The notes: a model not told the origin generated them from the letters alone. Counted from the first letter of the stretch, positions 17,116 through 25,885 are shown. The stretch: DNA of 64,000 nucleotides from Site-B1 sp963827785 (GCA_963827785.1 CAWHCT010000043.1:56127-120126), one strand, 5' to 3'. Numbers and translations are program-made.

Positions 17116-18240
17116 ATGGCAGAAATAAAATTAATGAAAGGTAATGAAGCATTGGCCGAAGCTGCAATTAGAGCTGGAGTCGATGGTTATTTTGGTTACC
17201 CTATTACTCCTCAATCAGAAGTAATTGAATACCTGATGACTGAAAAGCCCGAGGAACGAACAGGTATGGTGGTATTACAGGCAGAAAGTGAAATAGCCGC
17301 TATTAACATGGTTTATGGCGGTGCCAGCACTGGGAAAAAAGTCATGACTTCATCATCCAGTCCTGGAATATCTTTGAAGCTGGAGGGAATATCATATCTC
17401 GCAGGTGCAGAATTACCTGCAGTCATAGTGAATGTAGTGAGAGGCGGACCTGGCTTAGGAACGATCCAGCCATCTCAGGCAGATTATTTTCAATCGGTCA
17501 AAGGAGGTGGACATGGTGATTATAAATTGTATGTATTAGCACCTTCTTCAGTTCAAGAAATGTCTGATTTTGTAGAAGATGCATTTGATATAGCATTTAA
17601 ATATCGGGCGCCTGTTTTAATTCTTTCAGATGGACTGATTGGTCAAATGATGGAAAAGGTTTCTCTAAAAGATCAAAAGTCACGTATTACAGATGAAGAA
17701 ATAATAAAACGATATGGTAGTTGGGCAACAACAGGAAAAACCAACCGTGAACGAAATATCATTACATCCTTAGATCTTCAATCAGAGAAAATGGAGGCCA
17801 GAGTTCATAGGTTATTTAAGAAATATGATCAGATGGAAAAAGAAGATCTACGTTATGAAAAATTTGAATGTGATGACGCAGAATATCTGTTCGTCGCTTA
17901 TGGTTCCAGTGCCAGAATAGCACAAAAAGCTGTGGAATTAGCACGAAAAAAAGGCATTAAAGCTGGCCTGTTAAGACCAATAACTTTATTTCCATATCCT
18001 AAACAAGAATTATTTGAATTAGCCGATCAAGTGAAAGGTATTTTAAGTGTTGAACTTAATGCTGGACAAATGGTAGAGGATGTAAGACTATCTGTAGAGC
18101 ATAAGGTACCTGTTGAACATTTTGGTAGAACAGGTGGAATTATTCATACACCTGAGGAAGTATTAGAAGCTTTAGAACAAAAAATAATAGAACATGGATA
18201 TACTAGACATAATAAAACCCGAGAATCAAGTATTCTGTAA
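17116..18240 (+). CDS. 2-oxoacid:ferredoxin oxidoreductase, alpha subunit (KorA/VorB-like)
   Basis: Alpha subunit (374 aa) of a ferredoxin-dependent 2-oxoacid oxidoreductase that converts a 2-oxoacid plus CoA to acyl-CoA, CO2 and reduced ferredoxin. It contains the PFOR domain I motif GYPITPQSEVIEY at residues 22-34, the QAESEIAAINMVYGGA segment that helps activate thiamine diphosphate, and a PFOR domain II in the C-terminal third (AYGSSARIAQKAVELARKKG). It overlaps the beta gene by 47 bases, implying coupled translation. Database names for such proteins vary between KorA and VorB; the substrate is uncertain. Confidence 0.92.
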   Translation: MAEIKLMKGNEALAEAAIRAGVDGYFGYPITPQSEVIEYLMTEKPEERTGMVVLQAESEIAAINMVYGGASTGKKVMTSSSSPGISLKLEGISYLAGAELPAVIVNVVRGGPGLGTIQPSQADYFQSVKGGGHGDYKLYVLAPSSVQEMSDFVEDAFDIAFKYRAPVLILSDGLIGQMMEKVSLKDQKSRITDEEIIKRYGSWATTGKTNRERNIITSLDLQSEKMEARVHRLFKKYDQMEKEDLRYEKFECDDAEYLFVAYGSSARIAQKAVELARKKGIKAGLLRPITLFPYPKQELFELADQVKGILSVELNAGQMVEDVRLSVEHKVPVEHFGRTGGIIHTPEEVLEALEQKIIEHGYTRHNKTRESSIL

Positions 18241-18967
18241 AACTAAACTAATGACAGATGCAACGCTGTCTTATTGTCCGGGATGCGGACATGGAACAGC
18301 GCACAATATAACCATGGAAGTTATTGATGAATTGGGTATTGTAGAAGATACAATTGGTGTTGCTCCTGTAGGATGTTCTGTATTAGCTTATGATTTCATG
18401 AATATTGATATCACACAAGCTGCTCATGGACGAGCACCAGCCCTTGCAACTGCTATTTCAAGATTATGGCCTGATAAATATGTTTTTACTTATCAGGGTG
18501 ATGGTGATTTGGCAGCTATTGGAACAGCTGAGACTATTCATTCTTGCAACAGAGGAGAAAATATAGTTATTATATTTGTAAACAATGGCATTTATGGCAT
18601 GACCGGAGGACAAATGGCTCCAACTACATTAGCAGGTATGAAAACATCGACATCTCCTTATGGAAGGGAAATAGATACAATGGGATCCCCATTAAAAATG
18701 ACAGAATTAGTTGCTAATCTTCCAGGTACTTATTATGTAACCAGACAATCCGTTCATACCCATAAACATGTAAGAAAGGCTAAAAAAGCAATTCAAAAAG
18801 CGTTTGAAAATACAAGACTAAAAAAAGGAGTATCCTTTGTTGAAATTGTTTCTAACTGTAATTCCGGTTGGAAAATGACTCCGAATGAATCTAATATATG
18901 GATGGAAGAAAATATGTTCCCATATTTCCCACTTGGAGATATAAAAGTTGATGGAAAATTAAAATAA
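18194..18967 (+). CDS. 2-oxoacid:ferredoxin oxidoreductase, beta subunit (thiamine-binding)
   Basis: Catalytic thiamine-diphosphate subunit (257 aa). Visible are CPGCGHG for the [4Fe-4S] cluster, the GCSVLAYDF stretch, the TPP/Mg motif GDGDLAAIGTAETIHSCNRGEN with the downstream NNGIYGMTGGQ, and a third group ending in SNCNSGWKM. The start at 18194 (DILDIIKPENQ) matches the N terminus expected from Bacteroides-type homologues, so the 47-base overlap with alpha appears real. The next gene begins 6 bases after its stop. Together with alpha, gamma and delta it forms the four-subunit enzyme. Confidence 0.93.
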   Translation: MDILDIIKPENQVFCKTKLMTDATLSYCPGCGHGTAHNITMEVIDELGIVEDTIGVAPVGCSVLAYDFMNIDITQAAHGRAPALATAISRLWPDKYVFTYQGDGDLAAIGTAETIHSCNRGENIVIIFVNNGIYGMTGGQMAPTTLAGMKTSTSPYGREIDTMGSPLKMTELVANLPGTYYVTRQSVHTHKHVRKAKKAIQKAFENTRLKKGVSFVEIVSNCNSGWKMTPNESNIWMEENMFPYFPLGDIKVDGKLK

Positions 18968-18973
18968 GCTATT

Positions 18974-19540
18974 ATGACCGAAGAAATAATTATAGCCGGA
19001 TTTGGTGGACAAGGTGTTTTGTCAATGGGTAAAATTTTGGCGTATTCCGGAATCATGCAAGATGAAGAAGTTAGCTGGATGCCTTCTTATGGACCCGAAA
19101 TGAGAGGTGGGACAGCAAACGTAACTGTAATTTTAAGTACAGAAAGAATAAGTTCACCATACTTAAAAGTATATGATACTGCTATTATTTTAAATCAGCA
19201 GTCCATGGATAAGTTTGAAAAAAGTGTCAAGCCTGGGGGTGTTTTAATTTACGATCCTAATGGTATCTCACATCACCCTACAAGAACAGACATAAAAATT
19301 TATCAAATAGAAGGAAATAAATTTGCTGCAGAAATGGGAAATAAGAAAATTTTCAACATGATAGTCCTTGGAGGTTTTCTTAAAATTAAACCAATAGTTA
19401 AACTTGAAAATGTTATTGAAGGATTAAAAAAATCATTACCAGAAAGATATCACCATTTAATTCCTTTAAATGAGGAGGCTATTACTAAGGGAATGCAAAA
19501 TATTGTTCAATATAAAGTAGATAACAAGGTTTTATCCTAA
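18974..19540 (+). CDS. 2-oxoacid:ferredoxin oxidoreductase, gamma subunit
   Basis: Gamma subunit (188 aa) of the same enzyme, the POR-gamma domain that binds CoA. It begins IIIAGFGGQGVLSMGKILAYSG, the typical opening glycine-rich motif, followed by PSYGPEMRGGTANVTVI, which is the other strongly conserved stretch of this family. It completes the delta-alpha-beta-gamma set with tight spacing (6 bases from beta), so the enzyme is encoded in full. The deaminase gene follows after 8 bases and probably shares the transcript. Confidence 0.92.
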   Translation: MTEEIIIAGFGGQGVLSMGKILAYSGIMQDEEVSWMPSYGPEMRGGTANVTVILSTERISSPYLKVYDTAIILNQQSMDKFEKSVKPGGVLIYDPNGISHHPTRTDIKIYQIEGNKFAAEMGNKKIFNMIVLGGFLKIKPIVKLENVIEGLKKSLPERYHHLIPLNEEAITKGMQNIVQYKVDNKVLS

Positions 19541-19548
19541 CTTTTATT

Positions 19549-20025
19549 ATGACAGATAGAGATAGCTATTTTATGCAAAGAGCTATTGATTTAGCTGAAA
19601 AAGGTATAGACTCAAATGCTGGAGGCCCTTTTGGAGCAGTTGTAGTTAAAGATAATAAGATTATATCTGAAGGTTATAATAAGGTTACATCTACAAATGA
19701 TCCCACTGCACATGCCGAAATTATTGCTATAAAAGCAGCTTGTAAAAAATTAAATTCCTTTCAGTTAGACGATTGTACCATTTATACATCCTGCGAACCA
19801 TGTCCTATGTGTTTAGGAGCTATTTATTGGGCGAGACCAAAAAAAGTTTTTTATGCTTGTAATAGAGAAGATGCTGCAATGATTGATTTTGATGATCAAT
19901 TTATTTATGATGAACTAAAAAAGCAAATTGATGAAAGACAGATTGAATTTATAAATATAATGAAGAAAGAAGCACTAAAAGTTTTTAAAAAGTGGGAAAA
20001 AAAACCAAATAAAATTGAATATTAA
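19549..20025 (+). CDS. Nucleoside/guanine deaminase, GuaD-like
   Basis: Zinc-dependent cytidine-deaminase-fold enzyme (158 aa). The zinc and catalytic residues are His55 and Glu57 in HAE and Cys85/Cys88 in PCPMC. The opening GGPFGAVVV and the C-terminal half with FYACNREDAAMIDFDDQFIYDEL fit the guanine deaminase branch (GuaD of Bacillus type) better than the tRNA adenosine deaminase TadA, which normally has a different C terminus. It likely turns guanine into xanthine in purine salvage. It is the last gene before a strong two-way terminator. Confidence 0.85.
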   Translation: MTDRDSYFMQRAIDLAEKGIDSNAGGPFGAVVVKDNKIISEGYNKVTSTNDPTAHAEIIAIKAACKKLNSFQLDDCTIYTSCEPCPMCLGAIYWARPKKVFYACNREDAAMIDFDDQFIYDELKKQIDERQIEFINIMKKEALKVFKKWEKKPNKIEY

Positions 20026-20067
20026 ATAAACAAAAGAGCCAGCATTTAGCTGGCTCTTTTGTTTATT
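20025..20067. terminator. Two-way terminator, perfect 19-bp stem
   Basis: Bases 20025-20043 pair perfectly with 20049-20067 (19 bp) around the loop ATTTA. The stem begins with an A-rich and ends with a T-rich arm, so it gives a U tract on both strands and serves both the deaminase gene and the response-regulator operon. Confidence 0.92.
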
Positions 20068-20078
20068 AAAAACTAAAA

Positions 20079-20789
20079 TTAAGATTTTTGATTTACCACT
20101 AATCTAAATCCTTCACCGTGAATATTCAATATTTCAACGTTTTCATCAAGTTTCAAATATTTACGCAATTTAGCAATATATACATCCATACTTCTTGATG
20201 TAAAATAATTATCATCTCTCCATATTTTGGTTAGTGCCAGTTCTCTTGGCATCAGATCATTCTCGTGTAAAGCCAATAATCTTAATAACTCATTTTCCTT
20301 TGGTGACAATTTAACTTGTTTACCACCTTTATAGCTTAAAAAACGAAGCTTAGAATTCAATTCAAACCCACCTATTTTAAACTCGAATTGCTTGCTGTCT
20401 GCTACACCATCTGATGCTTTACGTTGGATAATAGCCTTTATCTTCATTAATAGCACTTCACTGTCAAAAGGTTTGTTTAAATAATCATCTGCTCCAACCT
20501 TATAACCTTTTAGCACATCTTCCTTCATGGCTTTGGCTGTAAGGAAAATAATTGGAACATCTTTGTTTTTTTCACGTATTTCTTTGGCAAGCGTAAATCC
20601 GTCCTTATATGGCATCATTACATCTAAAATGCACAGATCATAATCATCTTTTTTAAACTTTTCAAAACCTTCCATACCATTTTTAGCATGAACGACCTCA
20701 TAGTCGTTCATTGATAAATAGTCTTTCAAGACCGTCCCAAAATTTGGATCGTCTTCTACTAATAATATTTTCTTTTTTTGTTCTTCCAT
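20079..20789 (-). CDS. Response regulator, OmpR/RprY-like
   Basis: DNA-binding response regulator of 236 residues. The receiver domain (1-120) carries the acidic pair VEDD (11-14), phospho-acceptor Asp56 in CILDVMMP, and the switch lysine Lys106 in LNKPF. The C-terminal winged-helix domain (about 135-233) includes LSPKENELLRLLALHENDLMPRE and the recognition helix region SRSMDVYIAKLRKYLK. The kinase gene lies directly upstream with 4 bases between stop and start, so they form one operon. It looks like RprY of Bacteroides; the signal is unknown. Confidence 0.93.
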   Translation of the reverse strand: MEEQKKKILLVEDDPNFGTVLKDYLSMNDYEVVHAKNGMEGFEKFKKDDYDLCILDVMMPYKDGFTLAKEIREKNKDVPIIFLTAKAMKEDVLKGYKVGADDYLNKPFDSEVLLMKIKAIIQRKASDGVADSKQFEFKIGGFELNSKLRFLSYKGGKQVKLSPKENELLRLLALHENDLMPRELALTKIWRDDNYFTSRSMDVYIAKLRKYLKLDENVEILNIHGEGFRLVVNQKS

Positions 20790-20793
20790 TGAC

Positions 20794-22374
20794 TTATGAT
20801 ATTAATGGTAATTTTACTATAAAGGTACTACCTTTTCCTTTTTCACTTTCTACTGATACATGACCATGATGGTCTTCTACTATTCTTTTTACATAGGCCA
20901 GACCTAAACCATGGCCTTTTACATTATGAATGTCACCTGTATGTTCTCTATAAAATTTTTCAAACACTTTTTTTTGGGCTGCTTTACTCATTCCACTTCC
21001 CTGATCACTTATTTTCAAGATTATACTGTTTCCAATATTTTCTGTGATAATATTAATTTTAGGTTCTTGCGGAGAATATTTTACAGCATTATCCAAAATA
21101 TTAACAATGACATTCGTAAAGTGACTGTCATTAGCGAGTACCGTTGAATACTCAGCATTTAAATCCGTTTTTATATACCCTTTTCTGTCTTCAACTATCA
21201 GCTCAACATGGTCAACAGCCTCTTGAATTAAGTCGTGCAAATCCACCCTGTCCTTACTAATATTTAATTCATTTTTTTCAAGTTTAGATATCCTTAATAC
21301 ATTTTCAACCTGTGCATGCATTCGTTTATTTTCTTCCTTTATCATTGACAAATAACGCGCGACTTTCTCCTTATCATCTATTACCTGAGGATTTTTGATG
21401 GCATCTAAAGCTAAATTTATAGTTGCAATTGGAGTTTTAAACTCATGTGTCATATTATTGATAAAATCAGTCTTAATTTGTGAAATCTTACGCTGTTTTA
21501 TCAATTGATAGATGGCAGTTGTAAAAGCTATGAAAATAATAGCCGTGAACAGGACTGACAATACACCCATACCGAAAATGGAAGACAATATAAACTTTTT
21601 TCGACCGGGAAAATTAACGAATAAATTAAAGTCACTTTGTTTTTCATTATCTAAAAAAATAGGTGTGCTAAATGTTGACCCTTTTTTATATTCAAAATTA
21701 TCCGATTGAACCTTTGTTGCTAGATCTCTGCTATAAATGGCAAATTCATAATTAAGTTTTAAATCCTCTTGCTGGAGGCGTAAATCTAATAATCGCCTAA
21801 TTTCATTTTCAGAGACCCGTTTATGAATTGGTTTCCGTTTTATTAGATCTCTGTAAGCCGTTTCAAATTGGGACTTTTCAACATCTGACATTCTGCCAAT
21901 ATTTAATAAACTCTTTATTGGATCTAAATCTAGTTCATTATCAGTGGTACTTCCAGAGTATATTGTAGTTTCCCTTCTATTGGTTAACCTTTTTAAGGTA
22001 ATACTATCTGTATCTAAACCTATGTCAAAGAGCGATGTTGAGAGTTTAAAATTTTCTTCTAAAATCCCATTTCTATAAATGAGTGTTTCATTTAATCCTT
22101 CATCTTCCTGCTTAATGAACAATTCCCTTATGGCCACTGAATCCGGGCGTTCCGTATTACTTATCAGATTTTGATATCTGTAGTAATATTGTCTGGATTC
22201 TCTGTCTTCAATTGCAGTGGCAACAAATTTTAATGCGTTATTAACACTAAAAGAGAACTGTTCTTCCTTGTTCTTTACCGTATTGTTTATATAATAAGCT
22301 TGAACAAAAATGATGCCTACAAGTGATAAGCTCATCAATAACACCAGCAAGATGAATAACCTTTTGCTCATCAT
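20794..22374 (-). CDS. Sensor histidine kinase, RprX-like
   Basis: Membrane sensor kinase (526 aa) paired with the response regulator at 20079. TM1 is residues 6-27 and TM2 about 262-290, enclosing a periplasmic sensing region of roughly 230 residues without a recognisable named domain. The HisKA helix holds the phospho-histidine His310 in NNMTHEFKTPIA. The ATPase domain has NILDNAVKYS, DQGSGMS and GHGLGLAYVKRIVE boxes. Full length for the family. A -7-like box abuts the start codon and two CGTTAA direct repeats lie upstream, possibly an autoregulatory site. Confidence 0.93.
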   Translation of the reverse strand: MMSKRLFILLVLLMSLSLVGIIFVQAYYINNTVKNKEEQFSFSVNNALKFVATAIEDRESRQYYYRYQNLISNTERPDSVAIRELFIKQEDEGLNETLIYRNGILEENFKLSTSLFDIGLDTDSITLKRLTNRRETTIYSGSTTDNELDLDPIKSLLNIGRMSDVEKSQFETAYRDLIKRKPIHKRVSENEIRRLLDLRLQQEDLKLNYEFAIYSRDLATKVQSDNFEYKKGSTFSTPIFLDNEKQSDFNLFVNFPGRKKFILSSIFGMGVLSVLFTAIIFIAFTTAIYQLIKQRKISQIKTDFINNMTHEFKTPIATINLALDAIKNPQVIDDKEKVARYLSMIKEENKRMHAQVENVLRISKLEKNELNISKDRVDLHDLIQEAVDHVELIVEDRKGYIKTDLNAEYSTVLANDSHFTNVIVNILDNAVKYSPQEPKINIITENIGNSIILKISDQGSGMSKAAQKKVFEKFYREHTGDIHNVKGHGLGLAYVKRIVEDHHGHVSVESEKGKGSTFIVKLPLIS

Positions 22375-22375
22375 T

Positions 22376-22438
22376 CAAAATTAACATTTTAACATTTAGT
22401 TATCATACCATTTAACCTAACGTTAACAAAAACGTTAA
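22376..22438 (-). promoter_or_regulatory. Putative promoter and direct-repeat operator of the two-component operon
   Basis: On the minus strand TAATTTTG (plus-strand 22376-22383) fits TAnnTTTG but lies only one base from the first ATG, so transcripts would be leaderless or start at the second Met codon. Upstream, CGTTAA occurs twice (22421-22426 and 22433-22438, 12 bases apart), a spacing near one helical turn as OmpR-type regulators favour. Function inferred. Confidence 0.3.
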
Positions 22439-22447
22439 ATTTTAGAT

Positions 22448-23035
22448 TTATTTACTTAATTTTAAAAGTTTTTTATGTGTTTCAAACACTTGTTCTTTAG
22501 TGTTTTTTAGAGTATTATTTACAATCACAAAATCTGATAACGTTATTCTGTCTTCATCCTTCCATTGATTTTGCATTATGGCATTAATTTTTTGTATTGT
22601 AGTGTTATCCCTTTCCAAAATACGGTTAATTCTCACATGCTTATCAGCAATTACTGTAATAATATAATCACAATCCTTGTAACCATCATTTTCAAAGAGT
22701 ATTGCTGCTTCTTTTATTACATAGGGATGTTTCTGTTTTTCCAGCCACTTCAAGAAATGCTTACCAACTTTTGGATGCACGATAGCGTTCATTTTATTCA
22801 ATAAAGACTTGTCCTTAAATATTTTTGAAGCAATGAATGGCCTGTTTAATTCGTCATTGATATATGCCTCATCTCCAAATACCTTTTTTATTTTTCTTTT
22901 AAGTATTTTGGATACATTCATTAGTTTTTTTGCCTCATTATCAGCAATGTAAACTGGCACGTTTAATTCCTTGAAAAAGTTTGCAACAGTTGTTTTTCCA
23001 CTGCCTATTCCACCTGTCAATCCTACTATTGTCAT
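22448..23035 (-). CDS. coaE: Dephospho-CoA kinase
   Basis: Last enzyme of coenzyme A synthesis: it phosphorylates the 3'-hydroxyl of dephospho-CoA with ATP. The 195-residue protein has the P-loop GLTGGIGSGKTTVANFF at residues 5-21, the VYIADNEAK lid region, and HPKVGKHFLKW; the RINRILERDN segment is part of the nucleotide-binding lid. It overlaps the YbbR gene by 4 bases and is the last gene of a three-gene operon (glycosyltransferase, YbbR, CoaE). An earlier CoA enzyme, coaBC, is at 33.3 kb. Confidence 0.95.
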   Translation of the reverse strand: MTIVGLTGGIGSGKTTVANFFKELNVPVYIADNEAKKLMNVSKILKRKIKKVFGDEAYINDELNRPFIASKIFKDKSLLNKMNAIVHPKVGKHFLKWLEKQKHPYVIKEAAILFENDGYKDCDYIITVIADKHVRINRILERDNTTIQKINAIMQNQWKDEDRITLSDFVIVNNTLKNTKEQVFETHKKLLKLSK

Positions 23036-23994
23036 TCCGAAATGATAAATTCTATTCGTTTTTGATTCAGTTTTGCATTCTTGACATTTAAAGGATATTT
23101 GACCAATGAAGCTTCAAGATAAGTTCTACCTTCAACTAAGGCTTTAAAATCACATTCAATGATAAAATCGTTTATATTGATATCCTTAAAATTACTTAAA
23201 CTAGTGTAATAAGAAACGTCAATTGTTTTTGGAAAAAAATTAACTTTAAGATCATTTGGAATATTAATAATATCTACAGGAACTTCAATGATACCTTCAG
23301 TAAATTTCTCAACTTTTTCTTTGATTATTATTTCTTTATGCGAATACACTAAATTTCGTGAAGAATCTGGTAAAACTAAGTTCAATGGTGTGTCAATATC
23401 ACTTTTAACATCTTTTAAAGTCAATAATTGTGTTCCAATCTTATTAATGGAATCCAGCAATATCTTGGGTCCTATGACCTTAATGCTATCTGGGATCAAT
23501 TCGAAATTCCCACTGATATCAAATCCCGGCGCAAATGAAATATTTGAATTGAATTCAACAGGGATCTTTTTAACGGCGTTTCTGTCAAACTTAAAAATAA
23601 TTAAATCCGGATTTACTGCCATAATTTTGACATTCTCACCAAATTGAGAGTTAATGTGAGGTATTCCCCTGGAATTGGTCCAAATATATTCATTATTGTT
23701 GCTGTCCAATTCTGATAGATCAACGGTTACTGATTGATTAGTTAAATAATATTTTAAAAATTTAAACCCATAGGTTCGTAAAGTAATATTAAGCCTGTGA
23801 GATGTATCCTTTAATATCACAAAATTTTCAGCGACATTAATTGGTTTGATCTGAAAAGTAATTGTCTTGGTATAATCCTTTGTCAATTTAGTTAGCAGCA
23901 AGAACATAAATGATAATAGGAAAAACAGAAAGAAAACGTTTATTCGCTTGCTCTTTACGGATTTAAGTAGTTTGGATCTGAAAAATTTTATCAT
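23032..23994 (-). CDS. YbbR-like domain protein
   Basis: A single-pass membrane protein (320 aa) with one transmembrane helix at about residues 18-36 and an extracytoplasmic region of beta-strand repeats like YbbR/CdaR. In Firmicutes CdaR regulates a membrane cyclic-di-AMP synthase; in this organism the gene is next to coaE and not to a diadenylate cyclase, so that role cannot be assumed. It overlaps the gene on each side by 4 bases, indicating tight translational coupling. Confidence 0.85.
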   Translation of the reverse strand: MIKFFRSKLLKSVKSKRINVFFLFFLLSFMFLLLTKLTKDYTKTITFQIKPINVAENFVILKDTSHRLNITLRTYGFKFLKYYLTNQSVTVDLSELDSNNNEYIWTNSRGIPHINSQFGENVKIMAVNPDLIIFKFDRNAVKKIPVEFNSNISFAPGFDISGNFELIPDSIKVIGPKILLDSINKIGTQLLTLKDVKSDIDTPLNLVLPDSSRNLVYSHKEIIIKEKVEKFTEGIIEVPVDIINIPNDLKVNFFPKTIDVSYYTSLSNFKDININDFIIECDFKALVEGRTYLEASLVKYPLNVKNAKLNQKRIEFIISE

Positions 23995-24998
23995 TTTGTT
24001 TTAAAAAATAAAAATGGAAAAACTTGTTGAGGCTTTCTTTTAAAAAGATTGATCTTTACAGTTGATACGATAAAACCAATACCATAACCTATAAATTGCA
24101 TCAATGCTGCAAAAATTGACATAACAGAGACAAAAATGTTTTTGGTTTTAATTAAAGATACCACAAAAACTAACATAAAATAGGCAACGTAAACAAAAAA
24201 CAATTGTGCATGACCTATTAGTAAAAATATTACTGATAAAATCAATCCCAGATCAAACAAAGTGGGCAGCCAATAGGTTAATCTTCTTGTTTCAGGATGC
24301 CAATTATTCAATATGGGTCTTGCCAATCCAAATTTATATACCTGTTTAAAAAACTTGGACCAGGAAATCCTTCTCTTATGATATACAAAGGCTTGAGTAA
24401 TCAATTTGGTTTTGAACCCTAATTTTTTTAGTCTAATCGACAGATCTGGATCTTCTCCCGGATGTATATTACCAAAGCCGCCTGATTTCAGAAAGGCTTC
24501 TTTTGAAATACCCATGTTGAAACTCCTGGGTTCAAAGGAAGTTAGACTCTTTTTTTTTCCACGTATACCGCCCGTTGTCATGAATGAGGTCATGGTGAAA
24601 TTAATGGCTTTTTGCAAATTACTGAAAGAAGGATGAGCAGCATCCGGACCACCGAAACAATCAGTGTAGTCTTTGTTTAAACTATCCAGTACAACATTCA
24701 AATAATTTGCAGGCAATAAACAGTCAGAGTCTAAAATGATGTAATAATCACCTTTGGCCTTTTTCATTCCAAAATTTCTGGAGTCTCCCGGACCAGAATT
24801 TTCTTTAAAATAATAGCTAATATTTAACCTGTCTGAAAAAGATTCTGCTATATTTTTAGAAGAAATCGAAGATCCATCTTCCACAATAACGATTTCATAT
24901 GAACTTTTACAATTCAACGAAGCAAAACTATCTAACAGCTCCTTAATTTCCTGAGGTCTGTTATAAACAGGGATAATAAATGAAATGTGTATGTCCAT
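23991..24998 (-). CDS. Family 2 glycosyltransferase
   Basis: Membrane-associated GT-A glycosyltransferase (335 aa) acting on an unknown acceptor, probably in envelope polysaccharide synthesis. The N-terminal domain has ISFIIPVYNRPQEIKELL, the acidic VIVEDGSS, and the DSD metal-binding motif in YIILDSDCLLPANY, followed by GEDPDLSIRLKKLG and a basic segment (HKRRISWSKFFKQ). The C-terminal 90 residues hold three or four membrane helices. I use the ATG at 24998, because the in-frame start at 25037 lies within or before a promoter box and adds an unneeded hydrophobic stretch. First gene of the operon with YbbR and coaE. Confidence 0.88.
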   Translation of the reverse strand: MDIHISFIIPVYNRPQEIKELLDSFASLNCKSSYEIVIVEDGSSISSKNIAESFSDRLNISYYFKENSGPGDSRNFGMKKAKGDYYIILDSDCLLPANYLNVVLDSLNKDYTDCFGGPDAAHPSFSNLQKAINFTMTSFMTTGGIRGKKKSLTSFEPRSFNMGISKEAFLKSGGFGNIHPGEDPDLSIRLKKLGFKTKLITQAFVYHKRRISWSKFFKQVYKFGLARPILNNWHPETRRLTYWLPTLFDLGLILSVIFLLIGHAQLFFVYVAYFMLVFVVSLIKTKNIFVSVMSIFAALMQFIGYGIGFIVSTVKINLFKRKPQQVFPFLFFKTK

Positions 24999-25003
24999 TA
25001 CGG

Positions 25004-25011
25004 CAAAGGTA
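25004..25011 (-). promoter_or_regulatory. -7 box TACCTTTG of the glycosyltransferase-YbbR-coaE operon
   Basis: The minus strand reads TACCTTTG (plus-strand CAAAGGTA), ending 5 bases before the ATG at 24998. Same box and same spacing as smpB, again implying a leaderless mRNA. It supports the shorter start. Confidence 0.5.
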
Positions 25012-25025
25012 ATAATCAAAAAAAG

Positions 25026-25065
25026 AAAAGCCACCAATACGTCTAATTATAAGCAGGTGGCTTTT
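25026..25065 (-). terminator. Terminator of the T9SS cargo gene
   Basis: AAAAGCCACC (25026-25035) pairs with GGTGGCTTTT (25056-25065), a 10-bp stem, with an A-rich run to its left that is a T tract on the minus strand. It ends the transcript of the gene at 25086-25742 just before the next promoter. Confidence 0.75.
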
Positions 25066-25085
25066 GGATATAAAAATAAAGAAGA

Positions 25086-25742
25086 TTATTCTTTTAAGAG
25101 TTTAAAGTTTTCGGAGACTCCATTTATGTTAACATTCATAAAATAGGTGCCTTTTGTAAGGCCAGACACATCAATTTCATCTGTTAAAGCAAAAGGATGA
25201 ACTATGATTACTTCCTGACCTATTAGATTGTAAATTGAAACCACATCTATTATTTCCTTGGCTCTGACTACTATTTTATTTTCTGCCGGATTCGGATAGA
25301 ATTTAAAATCTTGAAAATTAAAGTCTTCATTTGACAATAAAGCAGGTCCACAAATAGCCTTCCTGGATCTTGGAACCGTTTCATCTCCACATGTCTGGTC
25401 CTTATGAGTATAAAACCGAATATCTACTGTAGAAACTGATGTCCATGTCACTGGTGTTGTCCCAAATGCCAAGGCCGTTGTACCACTCTCATCACTAATT
25501 GTAATATAATCAGTTGAATTAGAACTAATAAACTGATATGTCTCTCCAATATTAACTCTGACAAGGGAATATTCTCCAGCCCAGCCTTCGGCAGCAATAA
25601 CATGCTCATAAACTGAGTTGCAATTAGAAAAAATATAGGCAGCGCCTGTTGGGAACTGTCCGTTAGGCGCTGTTAAACATTGCGCGCTTGCACTTAAAGA
25701 ATAAATTAATGCAAATAAAAATAACAAAGTAGATTTTTTCAT
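25086..25742 (-). CDS. Secreted protein with type IX sorting domain
   Basis: A 218-residue exported protein. It has a signal peptide (to about residue 21, ending ASAQ), a cysteine-containing middle domain of about 110 residues, and a C-terminal T9SS type A sorting domain starting at FYPNPAENKIVV and ending GVSENFKLLKE. That domain sends the protein through the outer membrane by the type IX system and is then usually removed. The middle domain contains YITISDESGTTAL, a beta-rich stretch similar to modules seen in adhesins, but I cannot assign a function. Single-gene transcript with its own terminator. Confidence 0.85.
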   Translation of the reverse strand: MKKSTLLFLFALIYSLSASAQCLTAPNGQFPTGAAYIFSNCNSVYEHVIAAEGWAGEYSLVRVNIGETYQFISSNSTDYITISDESGTTALAFGTTPVTWTSVSTVDIRFYTHKDQTCGDETVPRSRKAICGPALLSNEDFNFQDFKFYPNPAENKIVVRAKEIIDVVSIYNLIGQEVIIVHPFALTDEIDVSGLTKGTYFMNVNINGVSENFKLLKE

Positions 25743-25885
25743 AGTATTTAGATTTGGTACTAAATATGTATTTTGAAATATGATTCTAAATTCAATTTAC
25801 TTACAAAAATAAGTATATTATCGTTTAAATGCAAATATATTCGAAGAAATGCATAAAATATTAACTAAAGATTACTTTTTTAAAA

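Noticed and set aside
24998..25037. Upstream start for the glycosyltransferase
   Set aside because: A -7 box is located between the two starts and the extra residues are not typical of the family.
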